Of a stretch of 29,140 bases of DNA, positions 1 through 6,525 are shown in pieces (the first letter of the stretch is position 1; every line of letters starts with the position of its first letter). Both the position numbers and the translations under genes were made by a program. The notes below the pieces were generated by a model. It was given only the letters and a program-made list of their open reading frames with translations. It did not search any database and had not been told where the DNA came from. This DNA is from Actinomycetota bacterium (GTDB lineage Bacteria > Actinomycetota > Actinomycetes > Streptosporangiales > Streptosporangiaceae): positions 1-29,140 of the forward strand of contig QGUZ01000030.1 in the NCBI GenBank assembly GCA_003242605.1, in the 5' to 3' direction.

Positions 1-2
1 CG

Positions 3-308
3 GGAGCACGGCGGCCGCCCCCTGCTCGCCCGGGGCGCGGTGCCCGCGCCCCGCGCCGCGTCCGGCCGCCCGGGTTCCGGGTCGTGGTGCGGCCGAGCCC
101 GTGGCGGCTCGGCCCCGGCCGGCGGGCGCTGCTCGCCGAGTGGCTGCGCGGCTGGGTGGGCGCCGCCTGCGAGCAGCGGCCGGAGCTCGCCGCCGCGGGC
201 GAGGCCTACCTGCGGCGGCGGCTCGCCGAGTGCGCGGCGGGACGGCTGCGCGCCACGGTGGGGCACGCGGACCTGCTCGCGCTGCCCGCGGACGGTGGCG
301 GCCGGTGA
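3..308 (+). CDS. C-terminal end of a probable class I SAM-dependent methyltransferase (partial)
   Basis: An open frame enters from the left edge and ends at TGA 306-308, giving about 101 residues with no start inside the window. The visible part holds an FRVVVRPSPWRLGP stretch, a helix around LLAEWLRGWVGAACEQRP and an ending GHADLLALP. This layout resembles the C-terminal tail of actinobacterial class I methyltransferases, but the SAM-binding Rossmann motifs lie outside the window, so the family call rests on resemblance only. The stop overlaps the GTG start of the next gene (GTGA), so the two are probably co-transcribed and translationally coupled with the membrane protein that follows. Confidence 0.45.
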   Translation, partial: GARRPPPARPGRGARAPRRVRPPGFRVVVRPSPWRLGPGRRALLAEWLRGWVGAACEQRPELAAAGEAYLRRRLAECAAGRLRATVGHADLLALPADGGGR

Positions 309-1366
309 GCCGGAGCCTCTGGCCGTGGCTGCGCACGCTGTGCGCGGTGGCGATCCTGGCCGCGCTGGCGTGGCGGCTCGGCACCGACGCGTTCCTCGCC
401 GGGGTGCGCCGGGTGACCGTCCCGGCGCTGCTCGCCGCGCTCGGCATCGGCGCGTTCACCACCGTGCTCAGCGCCTGGCGCTGGTGCCTGGTGGCCCGCC
501 GCATCGGGCTGCCGCTGCGGCTGCCGGCCGCGATCGCCGACTACTACCGCTCGCTGTTCCTCAACGCGACGCTCCCGGCCGGGGTGCTCGGCGACGCCCA
601 CCGCGCGGTGGCGCACGGGCGGTCCGCGGGTGACGTCGGCCGTGCCGTACGGGCCGTGGTGCTCGAGCGCACCGCCGGGCAGATCGTGCTGTTCGCCGCC
701 GCGGCGGCCGTGCTCGCCGCCGCCCCGGCGTCCCCGGCCGCCGTGCTCGCCCGCACCCTGCTGCCCGGCCCCGCGGCGGCCGCCGCGCTCGCCGCCGCCG
801 CGATCCTCGCCGGGCTCGCGGTCGTGCTCGTGGCGCGGTCCCGGCGGCGCGGCCGGATCGCCCGGTCGCTCGCGCGCACGCTCGCGGACCTGCGCGCCGG
901 GCTGCTCGCCCGGGACACCTGGCCGGGCGTGCTCGGCCTGTCGGCCGCGGTGCTCGCCGGGCACGTGACGCTGTTCCTCGTGGCCGCGCGCACCGCGGGC
1001 GTGAGCGCGCCGGCCGGCACGCTCGTGCCGCTGCTGCTGCTCGCGCTGCTCGTGATGGGGTTGCCGGTGAACGTCGGCGGCTTCGGGCCGCGCGAGGCGT
1101 TCACCGCGGTGGCGTTCGGCGCCGCCGGGCTCGGCGCCGGGCAGGGGCTCGCCGTCTCGGTCGTGTACGGCGTGCTCGCCTTCGCCGCGAGCCTGCCCGG
1201 GGCCGCGGTGCTCGTGCTGCGCCGCGGCGCCCGCCCCGCCGCGGCCACCGGTTCGGCACCCGTGCCGCCGGCGGCCGCGTCAGCGGCCGAGCACCTCGAG
1301 GACCTCGGCGAACGCCGTGACGAGGTGGTCGATCACGTCCCGTCCCTTCCGCGCCGAGGCGCGTGA
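305..1366 (+). CDS. Flippase-like integral membrane protein (lysylphosphatidylglycerol synthase TM / YbhN-AglD family)
   Basis: The 353-residue protein is strongly hydrophobic, with successive Ala/Leu/Val-rich membrane segments. The first is around residues 9-22 and others lie near the middle and C-terminus. A polar-glycine motif NVGGFGPREA near residue 260 is characteristic of the UPF0104/LPG_synthase_TM family, whose members are thought to act on lipid-linked substrates. The GTG start at 305 overlaps the preceding stop (GTGA) and is followed at once by a basic residue and a membrane helix, so longer upstream forms are unlikely. The 3' end overlaps the opposite-strand creatininase-family gene by 87 bp. 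Its position between a methyltransferase and a GTP-derived pathway suggests transport or anchoring of a product, but the substrate is unknown. Confidence 0.75.
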   Translation: MSRSLWPWLRTLCAVAILAALAWRLGTDAFLAGVRRVTVPALLAALGIGAFTTVLSAWRWCLVARRIGLPLRLPAAIADYYRSLFLNATLPAGVLGDAHRAVAHGRSAGDVGRAVRAVVLERTAGQIVLFAAAAAVLAAAPASPAAVLARTLLPGPAAAAALAAAAILAGLAVVLVARSRRRGRIARSLARTLADLRAGLLARDTWPGVLGLSAAVLAGHVTLFLVAARTAGVSAPAGTLVPLLLLALLVMGLPVNVGGFGPREAFTAVAFGAAGLGAGQGLAVSVVYGVLAFAASLPGAAVLVLRRGARPAAATGSAPVPPAAASAAEHLEDLGERRDEVVDHVPSLPRRGA

Positions 1367-2059
1367 CGGGCGGCCGATCACGCCGGAGCCGGTGTAGGCG
1401 GCCATACCGAGGGTAAGCAGATGCCGGCGGTCGCCCGCGAGGTGATCGCCGGTTTCGTATCCGGGGCGGACCAGATGTGGGTGAGCGTGCAGCAGGATCG
1501 AGGTCTCGAGCTCCCCGGCGTGCATGTCGTCCCACGCCGAGGTCTCCAGGCCGGCCGCGGCGAACGCCGCCTCCCAGTCCGCGGGCTGCGGGAACAGTGC
1601 CATGCGCCGTCCCTCCGCGGACGCCTCCTGCACCACGTTGCCGAGCACATAGTTGCCGCCGTGCCCGTTGACCAGGACGAGCCGGTGGACGCCGGAGCGG
1701 CGCAGCGACTCGGCCACGTCCCGGACGATCGCGTACAGGGTGGCCGCCGAGATGCTCACCGTGCCCGGCCAGGCGGCGTGCTCGTGCGAGCAGGAGATCG
1801 TGACCGGCGGGAGCAGCAGCACCGGGTGGGCGTGCGCGATCGCCTGGGCGATCGTGCAGGCAACGACGGTGTCGGTGGCGAGCGGCAGGTACGGGCCGTG
1901 CTGCTCGAAGCTGCCGATCGGCAGCAGCGCCACCCGGGCGCCGCGCCGCCGCTCGTCCTCTGTGGTGGCGGCCGGCAGCGGGAACGCGCCGTGCGGAAGG
2001 CCCGTTGTACCGGGGGTGCCGCCGTCCATGGCCGTGGATGCCGAATCCGGGTTCGTCAT
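1280..2059 (-). CDS. Creatininase-family amidohydrolase (candidate FAPy deformylase, ArfB-like)
   Basis: The 259-residue protein carries the metal-binding signature of the creatininase family: GSFEQHGPYLPLATD (E52, H54, D63), NGHGGN (H133) and HAGELETS (H180, E183). The family includes creatininase, mycofactocin protease MftE and archaeal ArfB, which removes the formyl group from the pyrimidine product of GTP hydrolysis. No MftA/B/C genes are visible, so MftE is unlikely. The gene is divergent from the RibA homologue across a 103-bp gap, which makes a formamide hydrolase acting after that enzyme the most attractive role; this is inference. The start at 2059 gives a 30-residue poorly conserved leader, and an internal ATG at 2029 is possible. 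The 3' end overlaps the convergent membrane-protein gene. Confidence 0.85.
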   Translation of the reverse strand: MTNPDSASTAMDGGTPGTTGLPHGAFPLPAATTEDERRRGARVALLPIGSFEQHGPYLPLATDTVVACTIAQAIAHAHPVLLLPPVTISCSHEHAAWPGTVSISAATLYAIVRDVAESLRRSGVHRLVLVNGHGGNYVLGNVVQEASAEGRRMALFPQPADWEAAFAAAGLETSAWDDMHAGELETSILLHAHPHLVRPGYETGDHLAGDRRHLLTLGMAAYTGSGVIGRPSRASARKGRDVIDHLVTAFAEVLEVLGR

Positions 2060-2162
2060 AGCCGACCAGCCTGTCCGGCGGCACGCGAACGCGCAACAAC
2101 TGATCCGCGGCGGCCGATCGTCCGTTCTGTCCTATGTCAGGGCAATGAGGCAAGGAGGGTAC

Positions 2163-2819
2163 ATGCGCGAGCACGGCATCGCGGCCGAGCACATCGCCGA
2201 GGCTGATCTGGTGACCCGGCGTGGCACGTTCCGCACCGTCGCCTTCCGCGACCCGCTGGACGGGAACGAGCACCTCGCGCTCGTCCACGGCGACCCGCGC
2301 GGCAAGGAGAACGTCCTCGTCAGGGTGCACAGCGAGTGCGTGACCGGCGACATCTTCGGCGCGATGCGGTGCGAGTGCGGGGACCAGCTCGCCGCGGCGC
2401 TCGACGCGATCGTCGCGGAGAAGACCGGCGTGCTCGTCTACCTGCGCGGCCACGAGGGGCGGGGGATCGGGCTGGTCGCCAAGGTGCGCACCCACGTGCT
2501 CCAGGACGAGCAGGGCCTCGACACCGTCGACTCGGCCACCGCGCTCGGCTACCCGGTGGACCGCCGCGACTTCGGCCCCGCGGCCCGGGTGCTAACGTAC
2601 CTGGGCGTGCGCTCGGTACGGCTCATGTCCAACAACGCCGACAAGATCAAGGCACTGGAGTCGCACGGCATCGTCGTGGCCGCCCGGGTCCCGCTGCTGA
2701 TCGAGGCCAACGCCCACAACATCCGCTACCTCACGGCGAAGCGCGACCGGCTCGGGCACGACCTGCCGCACCTCGACGGGTACGACGCCTACAGCCGCCT
2801 CGGCAGCGCGGGGTGCTGA
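2163..2819 (+). CDS. GTP cyclohydrolase II homologue (RibA family) with His in place of the catalytic Tyr
   Basis: The 218-residue protein aligns along its length with E. coli RibA: HSECVTGDIFGAMRCECGDQ supplies the zinc cysteines (C59, C70, C72), followed by the HEGRGIGL loop and the SNNADKIKALESHGI segment. GTP cyclohydrolase II opens GTP and releases formate and pyrophosphate to give the first riboflavin intermediate. In E. coli the segment NKIRAYALQD contains Tyr105; here it reads AKVRTHVLQD, so H111 replaces that Tyr. A S. coelicolor paralogue (SCO6655) with Met at the equivalent site was reported to stop at the formylated pyrimidine (FAPy). This copy may do the same. ATG 2163 is chosen because AAGGAGGG at 2152-2159 precedes it, though the spacing is short; ATG 2145 is in frame upstream. 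One base separates it from the phosphatase gene. Confidence 0.88.
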   Translation: MREHGIAAEHIAEADLVTRRGTFRTVAFRDPLDGNEHLALVHGDPRGKENVLVRVHSECVTGDIFGAMRCECGDQLAAALDAIVAEKTGVLVYLRGHEGRGIGLVAKVRTHVLQDEQGLDTVDSATALGYPVDRRDFGPAARVLTYLGVRSVRLMSNNADKIKALESHGIVVAARVPLLIEANAHNIRYLTAKRDRLGHDLPHLDGYDAYSRLGSAGC

Positions 2820-2820
2820 C

Positions 2821-3723
2821 ATGACGGTGCCGCCCGCCCATCCCCCCTCCGGCGCCCCCGCCGACCCCCGGCCCGAGTCCGCCTCCGGCTCGGCGTCCGG
2901 TCCGGCGGTTCCGCCGCAGTCGCTGCCGGAGCTGCTCGGCGTCGCCACCGAGGCGCTTCGGATCGCACGCCGGATCGTCCGCTCCCGGCTGCCCGGCGCG
3001 ATCCGGGCCAAGGGCGACCGGGACCTCGTCACCGACATCGACCTCGCCGTCGAGGAGGCGGTGCGGGAGTTCCTCGCCCGGGAGACCCCGCACATCGGCT
3101 TCCTCGGCGAGGAGCACGGCCGCGTCGGCCCGGGCGGCGACGCCCCGTGGTGGACCCTCGACCCGGTCGACGGCACCTCGAACCTGTCCCGGGGCATCCC
3201 GCTGTGCGGCGTCTCGCTCGCGCTCGTGTCCGGCCGCGACGCCGTGCTCGCCGCGATCGACCTGCCGTTCCTCGAGGTCGGCTTCACCGCGGCGGCCGGC
3301 CAGGGCGCGTACCTCGACGGCGAGCGCATCCACGTCGCCGAGACCCGGGAGCCGTCCGACGCGGTGGTCTCCATCGGCGACTTCGCCGTCGGCCCCGGCG
3401 CCGAGCACAACAACCGGGTACGGCTCAACCTGCTCGCCGCGCTCGGCGCGCGGGTGCACCGGGTGCGCATGCTCGGCAGCGCCGCGATCGACCTCGCCTG
3501 GGTGGCCCAGGGCAAGCTCGACGCCTCGATCATCCTGTCCAACCTGCCCTGGGACACGATGGCGGGCGTGCTGCTGGTCCGCGAGGCCGGGGGCGCCGTG
3601 CTCGACCGCGACGGCGGCGACCACACGGTCGACTCCGCGATCACCGTCGCGGTCTGCCCGGGCCTGCGCGAGTACGTCATGGCCACGCTCGCCGACGCCT
3701 ACGCCAAGGCGGCGCGGGGGTAG
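2821..3723 (+). CDS. Inositol monophosphatase family protein
   Basis: The 300-residue protein has the three metal-binding motifs of the Mg-dependent, Li-sensitive phosphatase family: GEEHG (E97, E98), DPVDGTSN (D114, D117) and NLPWDTMAG (W244, D245). Members hydrolyse sugar or inositol phosphates, histidinol phosphate or 3'-phosphoadenylates, so the substrate cannot be read from the sequence. The first 35 residues are Pro/Ser/Ala-rich and probably disordered. The start lies one base after the RibA-homologue stop and lacks a strong ribosome-binding site, which argues for translational coupling. In this context it could remove the 5'-phosphate from the pyrimidine nucleotide made by the upstream enzymes; that is inference. 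A strong hairpin follows the gene. Confidence 0.88.
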   Translation: MTVPPAHPPSGAPADPRPESASGSASGPAVPPQSLPELLGVATEALRIARRIVRSRLPGAIRAKGDRDLVTDIDLAVEEAVREFLARETPHIGFLGEEHGRVGPGGDAPWWTLDPVDGTSNLSRGIPLCGVSLALVSGRDAVLAAIDLPFLEVGFTAAAGQGAYLDGERIHVAETREPSDAVVSIGDFAVGPGAEHNNRVRLNLLAALGARVHRVRMLGSAAIDLAWVAQGKLDASIILSNLPWDTMAGVLLVREAGGAVLDRDGGDHTVDSAITVAVCPGLREYVMATLADAYAKAARG

Positions 3724-3746
3724 CCCGGCCGCACGTGTGCACGCGG

Positions 3747-3787
3747 CGGAGCCTGCCGCGCCCGTGGCCGGTCGGCGGCAGGCTCCG
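3747..3787 (+). terminator. Hairpin after the RibA-phosphatase operon
   Basis: GGAGCCTGCCGC at 3748-3759 pairs perfectly with GCGGCAGGCTCC at 3775-3786 across a 15-nt loop, and an outer C-G pair extends the stem to 13 bp. It starts 24 nt after the phosphatase stop. No T tract follows, which is common for actinobacterial terminators. Confidence 0.65.
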
Positions 3788-3978
3788 TACGCGCGGCGGC
3801 GCCTCACCGGGGCGGGGATCGGGGTCGCACGCGGTCGTCCATCCGGTCACTCATCGGCGACGCCGCGCGGTACGGCCGCGGGCGGCCGGCGCGAGTGCCC
3901 CTCGGCCGGCGGCGCCGTGCTGTACCGCGTCACCTCGCTGTCACCTAGCCGTCACCTCGCTGTCGGCTGGGTGGCGGC

Positions 3979-4236
3979 TCAGTGCATGCCGCGGTCGCCT
4001 ATGTGTTCCCGGGTGCGCTCCCGCGTCTTGCGCATCCCGGCGAGGCCCGCCAGGCCCAGCAGGCCGAGCAGACCCCACAGGCCGGCGTTGCCGCCGCCCT
4101 CGTCGCGCTGCTGCGGCTCCGGCGCCGCCACCTGGCTGTGCGTCACGGGCGCCGCGACCGAATCGGCGGCCGCCGCGGCGGCGGGCGTCATCGTCAGGAA
4201 GAGCGCCAAACCCAGTCCGGTGATTGCCTTGCGCAT
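3979..4236 (-). CDS. Small exported protein with a WGxxGxxG C-terminal segment
   Basis: The 85-residue protein has three parts. It begins with a signal peptide (MRK, a hydrophobic core near ITGLGLALFLTM, then Ala-rich processing sites). A short polar stretch with EPQQRDEGGG follows. It ends with a Gly/Leu helix WGLLGLLGLAGLAG, then a basic tail MRKTRERTRE. This tripartite ending fits the WGxxGxxG family, a sorting-signal-like C-terminus (tryptophan-glycine motif, membrane helix, Arg/Lys cluster) that suggests surface anchoring or processing. ATG 4236 is preceded on its strand by a G-rich run (4241-4247) that can act as a ribosome-binding site. No sorting peptidase gene is visible nearby. Confidence 0.7.
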   Translation of the reverse strand: MRKAITGLGLALFLTMTPAAAAAADSVAAPVTHSQVAAPEPQQRDEGGGNAGLWGLLGLLGLAGLAGMRKTRERTREHIGDRGMH

Positions 4237-4601
4237 AGGTTCCCCCCAATCCGGCGGCCCCGCCGGTCGCGAGGACCGCCTGTCACGCCTTGCGGGCGGA
4301 AGGCACCGTCGACGAGGTGATCTTCCGTCCCCGTTCGTTCGCCACTACCCGTCCCGCCTGCCTCAAACGTGGCCGCCGCGCCGCGGGCACCGGCGCTGAC
4401 CTGCGTCTCCTCGCCCCTATGGCGCGGCCCGCGGCCACGGCGGGAATCCGGCCCGCGCCGGCCGCCGCTTTTCCCGGCGCCGATTCCGCGCGGCGATCCG
4501 GCGGGGAAATCGCGCCGGCGAGACCGTGTCGTGATCATCGCGGTGCAGAATCCCGTCATTCCCTTCCGCGGCGAGGAAACAGATATGCGAAGGAATTTGA
4601 C
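4237..4601. other. 365-bp intergenic region between two small secreted-protein genes
   Basis: Open frames in this stretch have shadow-like composition (Arg/Gly/Pro-rich), and I see no gene. It must hold the promoters of the two divergent small genes. Base composition drops close to 4602, where A/T-rich sequence precedes the start. I could not place a convincing -35/-10 pair. Confidence 0.4.
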
Positions 4602-4973
4602 ATGAAGTGCTTTTTATTAGGGTTTGCCGGGGTTGTGGGCGCGGTGTCCGGCCTGGGCTGCGCCCCTGCCGCCGCGGCGACCGCGCCGCCCAAGCCGGCC
4701 GACGCGCTCAAGCGGGAGTTCGCCCCCAAGCGCGGGGTGAGGTTCACTACCTGGGGTGGCACGCCCAAGCCGTCCCTCGCCAAGAGGAAGGTGAGCGTCA
4801 CCGTGCACACCGGCGCCGACGGGCTCCCGCGCCGGGTGGTCACCTCCTATGAGCCCGTCAAGGCCCACACGGTGCGCACCGAGGTCCGCTACACCTCGTG
4901 GGGGACGAAGGCCGGCATCAGGGCGCCGCGCGGCGCGAGCGTCGCCGACGGCTCGAGGTTCTCGCCCCGCTGA
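4602..4973 (+). CDS. Small secreted protein of unknown function with tandem TTA codons
   Basis: The 123-residue protein starts MKCFLLGFAGVVGAVSGL and continues into an Ala-rich segment (APAAAATA), a typical signal peptide. A Cys at residue 20 is not in a canonical lipobox (GLGC), so a soluble exported form is more likely than a lipoprotein. The mature part is basic and has two similar segments, VRFTTWGGTPK and VRYTSWGTKAG, which suggests an internal duplication. AAGGA at 4590-4594 precedes ATG 4602 with good spacing. Codons 5 and 6 are both TTA, very rare in high-GC actinomycetes and often dependent on the bldA tRNA, so expression may be tied to development. I recognise no family. Confidence 0.6.
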   Translation: MKCFLLGFAGVVGAVSGLGCAPAAAATAPPKPADALKREFAPKRGVRFTTWGGTPKPSLAKRKVSVTVHTGADGLPRRVVTSYEPVKAHTVRTEVRYTSWGTKAGIRAPRGASVADGSRFSPR

Positions 4974-5075
4974 CCCGGGTCCGCGGGGCCGCGCGCACGG
5001 GCGCCCGTCCGTGCCCCCCGTCGGCGGTCCGGCGTCGTCGCGGCGGTTTCGGGAACGGACCTGGCGCCCGCCCAG

Positions 5076-5081
5076 TACCAT
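5076..5081 (+). promoter_or_regulatory. -10 box of a probable leaderless promoter for the Nudix-like gene
   Basis: TACCAT fits the actinobacterial TAnnnT -10 pattern and ends 7 nt before GTG 5089, the distance expected for transcription starting at the start codon. No clear -35 is visible. Confidence 0.4.
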
Positions 5082-5088
5082 CGGTCGG

Positions 5089-5625
5089 GTGACCGAAATG
5101 ACCGAAACCGCGTCCGCCTGGCTCAGCCAGGAAGAGCTGGAGAGCATTCGCGGGCGGATGCCGATCCTCTACGTGAACGCGGTACCGGTGCGCGTCGACG
5201 ACTCCGGGGTGGTGACCCGGGTGGGCCTGCTGCTGCGCATCGGGGCAGACGGAACGGTGAGTCGCGCGCTCGTCTCCGGCCGGGTGCTCTACCACGAACG
5301 GGTTCGCGACGCGTTGCTGCGGCACCTGGAGAAGGATCTCGGTCCGGTCGCGCTGCCCCAGGTCCCGCCCTCGCCTCAGCCGTTCACCATCGCCGAGTAC
5401 TTCCCGACGCCGGGGATCACGCCATACCACGACCCGCGCCAGCACGCGGTGTCCCTCGCCTACATCGTCCCCGTGGCCGGGGACTGCCGGCCGCGCCAGG
5501 ACGCGCTCGACCTCGTCTGGTTCACCCCGGAGGAGGCCGCCTCGCCGGCCGTCCAGCAGGAGATGACCGGCGGCCAGGGCGTCCTGCTGCGGCAGGCCCT
5601 CGCCCACGTCGGCTGCCTGCCCTGA
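5089..5625 (+). CDS. Nudix-fold protein (DUF4916-like) with a degenerate Nudix box
   Basis: The 178-residue protein resembles actinobacterial DUF4916/Nudix-like proteins: an N-terminal WLSQEELESIRGRMPILYV segment, a beta-rich core and a late PYHDPRQHAVSLAYIVPVAG strand. The Nudix box should read Gx5Ex7REUxEExGU. Here it is G64-x5-E70-x7 followed by RHLEKDLGP, so the catalytic glutamates are replaced by His, Lys and Asp. Nucleoside-diphosphate hydrolysis is therefore doubtful and a binding or regulatory role is possible. GTG 5089 is chosen because of the leaderless -10 box; ATG 5098 is the alternative. A hairpin follows the stop and is shared with the convergent TetR gene. Confidence 0.65.
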   Translation: MTEMTETASAWLSQEELESIRGRMPILYVNAVPVRVDDSGVVTRVGLLLRIGADGTVSRALVSGRVLYHERVRDALLRHLEKDLGPVALPQVPPSPQPFTIAEYFPTPGITPYHDPRQHAVSLAYIVPVAGDCRPRQDALDLVWFTPEEAASPAVQQEMTGGQGVLLRQALAHVGCLP

Positions 5626-5649
5626 GCCGCGGCGGCCGGCACCGCCGCC

Positions 5650-5672
5650 CGGCCCGGACCGCGTCCGGGCCG
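5650..5672. terminator. Bidirectional terminator between the Nudix-like and TetR genes
   Basis: CGGCCCGGAC at 5650-5659 and GTCCGGGCCG at 5663-5672 form a perfect 10-bp stem with a 3-nt loop. It lies 25 nt after one stop and 8 nt from the opposing stop, so it can serve both convergent genes. Confidence 0.65.
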
Positions 5673-5679
5673 CGGCCGG

Positions 5680-6324
5680 TCAGGATCGTCCCCGGCGCGC
5701 GGCCGCGCGGTGCCGCAGGCCGTCGACGAGCAGCGAGACCATGCGCCTGCTCTGGTCGGCGCCGTAGCCCGGCGCGGACACGCACAGGTTCGCCACCGCG
5801 TGCAGCAGCTCCGCCGCGGTGACGTCGGCGCGGATCTCCCCGGCGGCGGCCGCGGCCTCGAGCAGCGAGCCGAGCACCGGCTCGAACCGCTCCCGGAAGT
5901 ACGCCGACAGGGCCGTGCCCTCCGGGTCGATGCGGTGCAGCGCGGCGGCGAGCCCGCGCTTGGTGGCGAGGAACTCCGTGTACCGGTGCAGCCACTGCTC
6001 CAGCGCCGCCCCCGGTTCGTGCGTCGCGGCCAGCTCGGCGGCGCTCGCGGCGCAGGCGTCCACCTCGCGCCGGAACACGGCCGCGACCAGGTCCGCGCGC
6101 TGCGGGAAGTGCCGGTAGAGCGTTCCAACCCCGACACCCGCCAGGTCGCAGATCCGCTTGGCGGGGGCGTCCACACCCGTGGTGGCGAACACCTGCTTGG
6201 CCGCCTCGAGCAGGGCGTCGATGTTGCGCCGGGCGTCGGCGCGGAGCCGCCGGCGGCGCGCGGCGGCGCCGGGCTCCGCCGGCCCGGCCGGCCCGCCCGC
6301 GGCCGGGGGTGTGTTCCCTGACAC
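5680..6324 (-). CDS. TetR-family transcriptional regulator, likely controlling the Mo-hydroxylase operon
   Basis: The 214-residue protein has an N-terminal TetR helix-turn-helix: RRNIDALLEAAKQVFATTG, then AKRICDLAGVGVGTLYRHF and an R-A-D-L segment, at about residues 30-80. The C-terminal helical ligand domain has the ordinary length for the family. GTG 6324 is chosen because GGAGGAG lies about 5 nt before it on this strand; longer in-frame forms would run through the divergent promoter region. The gene is divergent from the 2Fe-2S/FAD/Mo subunit operon, and a perfect palindrome overlaps the predicted transcription start of that operon. Local repression relieved by an aldehyde or aromatic ligand is the natural model, but the ligand is unknown. 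Confidence 0.85.
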   Translation of the reverse strand: MSGNTPPAAGGPAGPAEPGAAARRRRLRADARRNIDALLEAAKQVFATTGVDAPAKRICDLAGVGVGTLYRHFPQRADLVAAVFRREVDACAASAAELAATHEPGAALEQWLHRYTEFLATKRGLAAALHRIDPEGTALSAYFRERFEPVLGSLLEAAAAAGEIRADVTAAELLHAVANLCVSAPGYGADQSRRMVSLLVDGLRHRAAARRGRS

Positions 6325-6372
6325 GACGCTCCTCCACGTACTCGAGTCCGCGTACCCGGGCGGAAAGGTTCC

Positions 6373-6402
6373 TTGATCGAGCGGACGGCGGATCCGTAGA
6401 GT
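6373..6402 (+). promoter_or_regulatory. Sigma-70-type promoter of the Mo-hydroxylase operon
   Basis: TTGATC at 6373-6378 and TAGAGT at 6397-6402 are separated by 18 bp and predict a transcription start near 6409. The mRNA leader to GTG 6526 would be about 117 nt. This makes the far-upstream in-frame TTG at 6427 an unlikely start. Confidence 0.6.
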
Positions 6403-6405
6403 CTC

Positions 6406-6426
6406 AACCGGAAAGGCATTCCGGTT
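6406..6426. promoter_or_regulatory. Probable TetR operator (perfect 8+8 bp inverted repeat)
   Basis: AACCGGAA (6406-6413), a 5-nt spacer AGGCA, and TTCCGGTT (6419-6426) form a perfect palindrome covering the predicted +1 of the Mo-hydroxylase operon. Size and symmetry fit a TetR dimer site. A shorter related site GGAA-AGG-TTCC lies at 6362-6372, just before the -35 box. Confidence 0.6.
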
Positions 6427-6525
6427 TTGGTTCAGGATACGCCCCTGCCCAAGACCGCGCATGCCTTTGTCCCCGTCCTCGGCGGATCACGTGATTCCCG
6501 TCCGATCCAGGAAAGCGAGCCACAA

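Noticed and set aside
1280..2059. Mycofactocin protease MftE
   Set aside because: No mftA, mftB or mftC genes are visible nearby and the neighbours point to a GTP-derived pathway.
2592..3807. Long open frames on the minus strand opposite the phosphatase gene (358-364 codons)
   Set aside because: They are antisense shadows of high-GC coding DNA; the plus strand encodes a complete IMPase-family protein with all motifs.
4585..4605. A six-codon frame MRRNLT whose stop overlaps the start of the TTA-containing gene
   Set aside because: The ribosome-binding site for the main gene lies inside it and the frame is too short to distinguish from chance.
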